DNA of 15,830 nucleotides, from positions 1 through 15,830 of the forward strand of contig CAYYNQ010000096.1 of the NCBI GenBank assembly GCA_964473105.1, written 5' to 3'. A model generated the notes under the pieces. It was not told the origin of the DNA, ran no database searches, and saw only the letters and a program-made list of their open reading frames with translations. The translations under genes were made by a program, and so were the position numbers. The stretch comes from CAYYNQ01 sp964473105 (GTDB taxonomy: Bacteria; Sumerlaeota; Sumerlaeia; MVZB01). Shown here piece by piece: positions 1 to 4,976 of the stretch (positions within the stretch are counted from its first letter, which is position 1; the number at the start of each line of letters is the position of its first letter).

Positions 1-604
1 TCATCTGTTCCGCCTCATGAAAATGAAACCCGCAACCAAACCCGATCTGCAAGAGCAGCCCAAGGGAGGTCCTGTCATGTCGCTGCATGCGATATATGCC
101 GAGATTCGGGATTCCGGTTGAGGGGCTTTCGGTCAGGACGCAGGACAGGGTCAGGAAGGAGCCTCCGTCCTCCGGCCAACTCTTGGTCATCGGTAGACGG
201 GTGAGGTCGGGCGGTTGTATCAGGCCGCTGAGGGCTGCCGCGGACCGCTTTCTTTTTTTCCCCACGCGGAAGGCATTCTTCAGGAAGTCCCTTGCCTCCC
301 ATAATTTCCCGGCAGTCGGGGGGACCAGCTCGGTTGCAAGCCGTGCTGCATCCCCGACAAACCGGACCGGATCCTGCCCGAATGCGAGGTCGCATCGACG
401 GACCGTACCGAACAGGTTCGAGACCAGTGGCCAGGGGCTTCCCACGACATTGGTGAACAGGGTGGCCGGACCATTGGCTGAAACCACGCGCCGGTGGATT
501 TCCGGTATTTCCTGATCCGGGTCAACGGGGGCTTCAACGATTACCAGCTCATCGTTTTCCTGCAGGATGTCTATGAATTGCCTTAAGCGATGTATGGGTG
601 CCAT
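1..604 (-). CDS. ubiD: UbiD-family decarboxylase, N-terminal part (gene runs off the left edge)
   Basis: The reading frame starts at the ATG at 602-604 and stays open for 201 codons to the window edge, so only the N-terminal part of a roughly 450-600 residue protein is present. It reads like a UbiD N-terminus: an LRQFIDIL start, FTNVVGSPWPLVSNLFGT at residues 50-67, LPMTKSWPEDGGSFLTL at 137-153, and NLGIYRMQ at 167-174. The family uses prenylated FMN for reversible decarboxylation of aromatic or unsaturated acids; in quinone synthesis it acts on polyprenyl-hydroxybenzoate, but the substrate here is unknown. UbiD-like sequence lies on both sides of a seven-T run at 253-259, so no frameshift is apparent. 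The Shine-Dalgarno is poor. The gene lies 113 bp downstream of gltA on the same strand. Odd point: residues 186-192 read QIGFGCG, where many relatives carry a His after QI. The family assignment is firm; the subfamily is not. Confidence 0.85.
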   Translation of the reverse strand, partial: MAPIHRLRQFIDILQENDELVIVEAPVDPDQEIPEIHRRVVSANGPATLFTNVVGSPWPLVSNLFGTVRRCDLAFGQDPVRFVGDAARLATELVPPTAGKLWEARDFLKNAFRVGKKRKRSAAALSGLIQPPDLTRLPMTKSWPEDGGSFLTLSCVLTESPSTGIPNLGIYRMQRHDRTSLGLLLQIGFGCGFHFHEAEQM

Positions 605-670
605 GGTTGCCTGTCTGCCTAGCCTGTCCCTTCGGGGGGGGGCGGTGAAGTACGAGGTCGGGTTCGGTTA

Positions 671-703
671 TAGTTTCTGCCCTCTGACGGAGGGCGGGAA
701 CTA
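671..703. repeat. 14-bp inverted repeat in the gltA-ubiD spacer, possible terminator
   Basis: The arms 671-684 and 690-703 pair over 14 positions around a 5-nt loop. As plus-strand RNA the pairing is complete with two G-U pairs; as minus-strand RNA, the sense of both flanking genes, two positions become C-A mismatches. It begins 14 bp after the gltA stop. There is no clear U-tract on either side, so it is a weak candidate for an intrinsic terminator. It may instead be an RNA-processing or 3'-end stabilising hairpin between gltA and ubiD. Confidence 0.45.
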
Positions 704-717
704 TTTCATTCCGGTTT

Positions 718-2025
718 TCAGCGTTGTCCTATCGGCATGTAGTCCCGCTCCATATGACCCGTGTAGATCTGACGTGGACGATAAATCCGGCCATTGGGAT
801 CATCATGAACTTCCTTCCACTGGGCAATCCAGCCCGGCATGCGCCCGATGGCGAATATGACCGTGAACATTTCCAGGGGGATTCCCAGGGCCCGCATGAT
901 AATCCCGCTGTAAAAGTCGACATTGGGATAGAGATTCCGGGATACGAAATATTCATCGCTCAAAGTGAACTCTTCAAGTTTTTTCGCAAGTTCAAGGGAT
1001 GGGTCCGTGATGCCCAGTGAACTGAGGACATCGTCAGCCGCCTTCTTGATGATTTTGGCCCGGGGGTCAAAATTCTTGTAGACACGGTGTCCAAATCCCA
1101 TGAGGCGGATGTCGTTCTTGCGGTCCTTGACCTGGGCGATATAGTCATCAAAACTGATCCCGGATTCCTGAATCTGTTCGAGCATCTTGATGACGGCCAT
1201 GTTGGCGCCACCGTGAAGCGGTCCCCAGAGAGCGCAGACCCCCGCAGAGCAGGATGCGAAATCGTTGGCCTGACTGGACCCAACCATCCGGACCGTGGAT
1301 GTTGAACAGTTCTGCTCATGTTCCCCATGGAGAATCAAGAGGAGATTCAACGCCCTGATCACCTCGGGACTTGGTTCATAATCCCGTCCGGGGATCGAGA
1401 ACATCATATGGAGCATGTTTTCGCAATACCCCAGATCTGGCCTAGGGTAGATGAATGGCTGCCCCATCGATTTCTTGAACGAATATGCCGCAATGGTCCT
1501 GACCTTGCTGATCAATCGTGTGGCCACCTCGTTGAAATCTTCGTCATCATCCAGCTTAAGGAGTTCGGGATGATAGCAGCTCAGGGCATTGATCATCGCC
1601 GATAGGATCGCCATGGGGTGTGCCCCGATCGGGAAACCGTCAAAATGGTGCCGCATCCCCTCATGAAGCATCTCATTCTTAGTCAACAGTTGGCTGAATT
1701 TTGAGAGTTGTTTTTGTGTGGGCAGATCCCCGAAGATGATCAGGTAACAGGTCTCGACAAAATTGGATTTGTCGGCAAGCTGTTCGATGGGGATGCCGCG
1801 ATAACGCAGGATCCCCTTGTCCCCGTCAATAAATGTGATTTCACTGAGGCATGACCCCGTGTTTCCATAGGAGGGATCCACCGTGATATGGCCCGTTTGC
1901 TTTCTCAACTGGCTGATGTCGACGCCTTTTTCATTCTCTGACCCTGTAATGACGGGTAACTCAAGGACTTCGCCGTTGATCTCTACCTTTACAATCTCTT
2001 TGGAAGGTATCAGGGTTTCTGTCAT
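718..2025 (-). CDS. gltA: Citrate synthase
   Basis: A 435-residue cytoplasmic enzyme that condenses oxaloacetate and acetyl-CoA to citrate, the entry step of the TCA cycle. The length matches the 427-residue E. coli hexameric type. The catalytic triad is visible: His271 in WGPLHGGAN, His313 in GFGHRVYKNFDPRA and Asp370 in NVDFYSGI. His236 sits in the substrate-binding HGEHEQNCSTSTVR motif, and the C-terminus has the usual RPRQIYTGHMERDYMP. I chose the ATG at 2023-2025 because GGAG (2036-2039 on the plus strand) lies 10 nt upstream and the protein then starts MTETLIPS. A longer in-frame start at 2121 would add 32 residues that do not look like the family. A promoter candidate at 2229-2258 gives a leader of about 200 nt with strong secondary-structure potential. 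Confidence 0.97.
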   Translation of the reverse strand: MTETLIPSKEIVKVEINGEVLELPVITGSENEKGVDISQLRKQTGHITVDPSYGNTGSCLSEITFIDGDKGILRYRGIPIEQLADKSNFVETCYLIIFGDLPTQKQLSKFSQLLTKNEMLHEGMRHHFDGFPIGAHPMAILSAMINALSCYHPELLKLDDDEDFNEVATRLISKVRTIAAYSFKKSMGQPFIYPRPDLGYCENMLHMMFSIPGRDYEPSPEVIRALNLLLILHGEHEQNCSTSTVRMVGSSQANDFASCSAGVCALWGPLHGGANMAVIKMLEQIQESGISFDDYIAQVKDRKNDIRLMGFGHRVYKNFDPRAKIIKKAADDVLSSLGITDPSLELAKKLEEFTLSDEYFVSRNLYPNVDFYSGIIMRALGIPLEMFTVIFAIGRMPGWIAQWKEVHDDPNGRIYRPRQIYTGHMERDYMPIGQR

Positions 2026-2060
2026 GCTGATTGGACTCCAGTCTCTTTTTGCAATGTGAT

Positions 2061-2088
2061 GGACGGAAAATCCCGTCCCGCCCGCCCC
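2061..2088 (-). promoter_or_regulatory. G-quadruplex motif overlapping a hairpin in the gltA leader
   Basis: Read on the minus strand, 2072-2088 is GGGGCGGGCGGGACGGG: four runs of at least three G with loops of 1, 1 and 2 nt, an almost ideal quadruplex motif. It would lie in the gltA mRNA, 46 nt before the start codon and 32 nt before the GGAG site. The same bases also form a 6-bp hairpin, GGACGG (plus 2073-2078) with CCGTCC (plus 2061-2066) around GATTTT. The hairpin takes Gs from the last two G runs, so the two folds exclude each other. The motif is read directly; a regulatory role is inferred. Confidence 0.5.
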
Positions 2089-2191
2089 GAGACTCCATTG
2101 TGAAGAAGTCGGGCGAACCACAAACCGGCCACGGCAGCGGTGCTCATCGGTTCAATGCAGTTATGGTCATTTATGCTTGGGCGCAACGCGG

Positions 2192-2211
2192 CGACCGGCA
2201 TCTTCCGGTCG
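2192..2211 (-). repeat. Perfect 7-bp hairpin in the gltA leader
   Basis: CGACCGG (2192-2198) and CCGGTCG (2205-2211) flank a 6-nt loop. It lies just after the predicted transcription start of gltA, near the 5' end of the leader, where a stem could protect the mRNA or bind a protein. No U-tract follows in the gltA sense, so it is not an obvious attenuator. Confidence 0.45.
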
Positions 2212-2228
2212 TCATAATTACCCACAAC

Positions 2229-2258
2229 ATAATAACCCAGTCGTCATAGCATAGTCAA
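2229..2258 (-). promoter_or_regulatory. Candidate sigma-70 promoter of gltA
   Basis: On the minus strand the -35 box TTGACT (plus 2253-2258) and -10 box TATTAT (plus 2229-2234) are separated by 18 bp. Each matches the consensus at five of six positions. Transcription would start near 2222, giving a leader of about 200 nt. It is the best promoter match I found upstream of gltA. Confidence 0.55.
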
Positions 2259-2383
2259 TGAGTGTGCATCATCAGTGAAATGAATGTGATGCGCCGAAAA
2301 ACGCTGGTGGATGACCTGCAGAATCCGTCATGGTATCGGAAAGAGACTTTCTTCGGAGAGGGGGGGGGTCTCAAGGTTCCGGG

Positions 2384-2415
2384 GGGCAAGTGATGTAAAT
2401 TCAAGTCGCTTGCCC
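2384..2415. repeat. 10-bp inverted repeat after the glycosyltransferase gene, possible terminator
   Basis: GGGCAAGTGA (2384-2393) pairs with TCGCTTGCCC (2406-2415) around a 12-nt loop. All ten positions pair in plus-strand RNA with one G-U pair; in minus-strand RNA, the sense of the neighbouring genes, one C-A mismatch appears. It begins 36 bp beyond the stop codon of the upstream glycosyltransferase and has no following U-tract. It may mark the 3' end of that transcript. Confidence 0.4.
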
Positions 2416-2451
2416 ATTTCGGGAACTCAGCCTGAGTCTGGCATGAGGTCT

Positions 2452-3492
2452 CTATTTTTCTGTATCAAGAACTTCATGGTAGATCGTCCTGATTCGTTTC
2501 GCGACCCTCATCAAGTCCAGCTCCAGCCCGATCAGGCATTCTCTTCCCCCAAATGGGGAGGGAATGAGCAACGATTGCCCCAATTTTCTTGCCAGGTTGC
2601 CGATGTTTTCATCGCATAAAAGGATTCCATCAAGATGTCCGTATCTGGACCGGACGTCACCGACATCCGTCGAGATGACGGGGACTTCACATGCAAGTGA
2701 CTCCTTGACGATCGTCGGCGAGGCCTCGTAATCGGAAAGGACGAGGACAGCATTGCACGCACATATGACATCGGCGATTTTTTCATGCGGGATATTCCCG
2801 CCCGTGACCAGGCGTGCGTTACGGCCATCGCCCGAAAAACGTTCGACTGCAAGCCGGGCAAGGTCAATTCGTTTCCCGGGGATCCCCGGTTTGTATGGAA
2901 AGAAAAAATAGGGATCATCCTGCGACCAGCCTAGGGTCTGCCTTGATTTGATTCGGTCACGAGGTTGGAACATGTCCATGTCGATCCCGGTGGGGACAAC
3001 GGTCGAAGCTGGACACCGGTTTGCCCCTTCTCGATCAAACAGGGTCGGAATCATGTCCGCGTTGACCGGTATCAGATGCCGGCATTTTTTGAGGACCCGC
3101 CTCTTGAAGCTCCCGGAATATTTCATCCGTCCAGGGAGATATCCCTTGCGGTAGAAGCCGCGGCTGAATATCTCACCCTCGTGAAAGGTCTGGATGATAG
3201 GGACCGAGCGGAATGTCAACCGGTTGGCAGCCAGGGCTAGGAATGTTGAGTAGGTATGGTGGGAATGAATCAGGTCAAAATGGTTTTCCCTCAGTTTCCA
3301 GACAAGATCATGCAGGCCACGGAAATAATTCCATTGCGAGACCCTGCCAAGGTGCAGCGAGAGATCCACATTCACCCCAAGGGACTTCAGGGAATCGACC
3401 TGTTCACGCACGAAGATCCCAAGCCATGGATATTCGGGTGTGGGGAACATATTGGTTGCAATCAGGATTCTGGGCTCGGCTGGGGGTTTCAC
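2452..3492 (-). CDS. GT4-type glycosyltransferase, GT-B fold
   Basis: A 346-residue cytoplasmic or membrane-associated protein expected to transfer a sugar from a nucleotide-sugar donor to a growing glycan or lipid-linked acceptor. The N-terminal Rossmann half opens with RILIATNMFPTPEYPWLGIF (residues 8-27), the acceptor-side pattern of the family, and has DLIHSHHTYS at 73-82. The hinge contains VPTGIDMDMFQP (166-177). The C-terminal donor half carries the EX7E motif, Glu256 and Glu264, in SDYEASPTIVKESLACEVPVI. The start codon is GTG, with AAGGA 10 nt upstream. It follows the other glycosyltransferase by 96 bp on the same strand and is probably co-transcribed, suggesting a two-step glycan assembly pair. 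Donor and acceptor cannot be read from the sequence. Confidence 0.88.
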   Translation of the reverse strand: MKPPAEPRILIATNMFPTPEYPWLGIFVREQVDSLKSLGVNVDLSLHLGRVSQWNYFRGLHDLVWKLRENHFDLIHSHHTYSTFLALAANRLTFRSVPIIQTFHEGEIFSRGFYRKGYLPGRMKYSGSFKRRVLKKCRHLIPVNADMIPTLFDREGANRCPASTVVPTGIDMDMFQPRDRIKSRQTLGWSQDDPYFFFPYKPGIPGKRIDLARLAVERFSGDGRNARLVTGGNIPHEKIADVICACNAVLVLSDYEASPTIVKESLACEVPVISTDVGDVRSRYGHLDGILLCDENIGNLARKLGQSLLIPSPFGGRECLIGLELDLMRVAKRIRTIYHEVLDTEK

Positions 3493-3588
3493 GACCGGAT
3501 CATCCTTGTGCCATTTCCGGCATGTCCATGGTTGTTAGCATGGGACGCCATCGATCAGGAAGTAACATCCACGTCTCCATATCGCAAA

Positions 3589-4884
3589 TCAACTTCCACC
3601 CGGGTTTCTGTCCGCAATACGACAATAGAGGTCATGGAGAATTGCCGAATATTTTTCCCAGGTATGGTTCTCTGCAACAACCTTTCTGGCCCGTTCACCC
3701 ATCAGTTTTCTCCGGGGTTCATCGTTCAACAGACCCATGATTTTGGCGGCATAGTCCCCCTTGGATTCTGCCACCTCAATGTCTGTTCCGGGAGCCAGAT
3801 CAATTCCCTCAAGGCTGCGGGGGCTGACAACCATCGGCTTGCCGAGAGCGGCTCCCTCAAGCACCTTGTTCTTGACACCCGTCCCCCATCGCAACGGGGA
3901 GATAATGATCGCGGCAGTCGACATGGTTTCAGCCATGCTTGGGACAAACCCTGTCACCCTGACGCCCGGCAGCCGGCCCAGTTCCAGGACCATGGCCGGG
4001 GGTTTCTGGCCGACAATCATGAATTCCGATCCTGGAATCTTGCGGTGAATATCAGGCCAGATGTGCTTCGCAAAATAAACGGCAGCATCGATATTCGCCG
4101 CGTATTCCATCGAGCCGGCAAATGCAATGATCCTCGACCGGCTTGATGAGTGCATTGGCTTGAACGCCGATACATCAACACCGTTGGGGAGAATTCCGAC
4201 CTGTGTATCGGGACAGATTATTTTCATTTCGGCGGCATCAGATTCTGAAATGGCCAGGGTGTGCAGGAACTTCCCGTAAATGCTCCTTTCCATGACTCGG
4301 ATCTTAAGGCTCTGGAGCAGTTCAACCGGGTGGCGTTCACTTTCCCACCTCCTCCGGTGGTTCAGGGATAAACAGTCACGTGCAACCAGTATCCCTCTGG
4401 CGGATGTCAAGGGGCCCCACCCGGTAAGATGCTGTCCGCTCATGATGCCTTCTGCGTGAATGACCGGCCGTTGATGAACACCCGACCCCGGGGCCCTGAC
4501 CGTCATGCCTTCCAGCAAGGCATCAACCCGGCGCCGCAGGTTTCGGGAGAAGAAGCGGTTGACCCACGGGATGCCGTTCCGGATGCAGTCCAGGGCCTGG
4601 ATGGGAGCCCTGGCCCCGCCTCGCTTCACCGTGATCAGTTCGATTCCCCAGTTCCTGAAAATCTCTGCGCCTTCCGTATTAACCCCGGGTTCATCATGCT
4701 CGTGTGTGACGAGGGTGTAATCGATATGTGGGGACAGGCAGCGCAAATAATGATAAATCGGCAGGATGTTTCCGTCATGCGGGGGCCATGGGAAAGTCTG
4801 GGAGATGATGATGACTTTGATTCTGGGCATTTCCGGAAAGGATAAATCAAACCCGTATAAATTCCAAGGTCCTTGGTCTTTCAT
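3589..4884 (-). CDS. GT4-type sugar transferase resembling the PEP-CTERM/EpsH-associated group
   Basis: A 431-residue GT-B glycosyltransferase, first gene of a likely two-gene exopolysaccharide-type operon. The N-terminal half has IISQTFPWPPHDGNILPIYH (26-45) and VIHAEGIMSGQHL (141-153). The C-terminal half has LPNGVDVSAFKP (232-243), AFAGSMEYAANIDA (254-267), VRVTGFVPSM (308-317) and RWGTGVKNKVLEGAALGKPMV (332-352). This series resembles the sugar transferases linked to PEP-CTERM/EpsH exosortase loci, although no exosortase is in view. Two starts compete. The ATG at 4882-4884 has AAGG 5 nt upstream and a predicted 36-nt leader. The ATG at 4828-4830 would begin MPRIKVIIIS, closer to the usual family start, but lacks a good ribosome-binding site. 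I keep the longer one. Confidence 0.85.
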   Translation of the reverse strand: MKDQGPWNLYGFDLSFPEMPRIKVIIISQTFPWPPHDGNILPIYHYLRCLSPHIDYTLVTHEHDEPGVNTEGAEIFRNWGIELITVKRGGARAPIQALDCIRNGIPWVNRFFSRNLRRRVDALLEGMTVRAPGSGVHQRPVIHAEGIMSGQHLTGWGPLTSARGILVARDCLSLNHRRRWESERHPVELLQSLKIRVMERSIYGKFLHTLAISESDAAEMKIICPDTQVGILPNGVDVSAFKPMHSSSRSRIIAFAGSMEYAANIDAAVYFAKHIWPDIHRKIPGSEFMIVGQKPPAMVLELGRLPGVRVTGFVPSMAETMSTAAIIISPLRWGTGVKNKVLEGAALGKPMVVSPRSLEGIDLAPGTDIEVAESKGDYAAKIMGLLNDEPRRKLMGERARKVVAENHTWEKYSAILHDLYCRIADRNPGGS

Positions 4885-4908
4885 TCATGCCTTCATTCCC
4901 GCTGGGAA
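4864..4908. promoter_or_regulatory. Two 13-bp palindromes three helical turns apart at the glycosyltransferase 5' end
   Basis: CCAAGG-T-CCTTGG (4864-4876) and TTCCC-GCT-GGGAA (4896-4908) are perfect inverted repeats with arms of six and five. Their centres are 32 bp apart, close to three turns of B-DNA. Both lie downstream of the predicted promoter, in the leader and first codons if translation starts at 4884. They could be operator sites for a dimeric repressor or mRNA hairpins. The two sequences are not alike, which weakens a single-protein model. Confidence 0.35.
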
Positions 4909-4927
4909 CAAGCTTGCCGGAGGGAAG

Positions 4928-4955
4928 ATTATGTGTTCTTCTGTCCTAGGGTCAA
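4928..4955 (-). promoter_or_regulatory. Candidate sigma-70 promoter of the glycosyltransferase operon
   Basis: On the minus strand TTGACC (plus 4950-4955) and CATAAT (plus 4928-4933) are 16 bp apart, each matching the consensus at five of six positions. The predicted start near 4921 leaves a leader of about 36 nt to the ATG at 4884. It lies in the 92-bp divergent region shared with mutS. I found no equally good promoter for mutS there. Confidence 0.55.
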
Positions 4956-4976
4956 TCTAAGATCAGTTCATACCGG

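Larger units (their letters stand above)
2026..2451. other. Non-coding stretch: gltA leader and end of the glycosyltransferase transcript
   Basis: No convincing gene lies in these 426 bases. The half nearest gltA holds its probable promoter (2229-2258), a hairpin (2192-2211), a G-quadruplex motif (2072-2088) and a hairpin overlapping it (2061-2078). The half nearest the glycosyltransferase holds an inverted repeat (2384-2415), G runs of nine (2360-2368) and six (2381-2386), and a 5-bp inverted pair, GAGAC at 2343-2347 with GTCTC at 2368-2372. A 67-codon minus-strand frame (2022-2225) ends with TGA overlapping the gltA ATG, but its first start is a GTG at about the transcription start and it has no ribosome-binding site, so I do not call it a gene. 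Confidence 0.6.

Noticed and set aside
75..537. Short frames on both strands inside the left-edge gene
   Set aside because: A third minus-strand frame gives continuous UbiD-like sequence from 604 to the edge; the others are shadows.
2026..2121. N-terminal extension of citrate synthase
   Set aside because: The extra 32 residues are unlike the family; the ATG at 2025 has a good GGAG site.
2384..2415. Firm call of an intrinsic terminator
   Set aside because: No U-tract follows the stem on either strand, so it is listed only as a repeat with a possible role.
3256..4146. Long plus-strand open frame (296 codons) opposite both glycosyltransferases
   Set aside because: It spans two well-supported minus-strand genes and their spacer, and its translation shows no family pattern; it is an antisense shadow.
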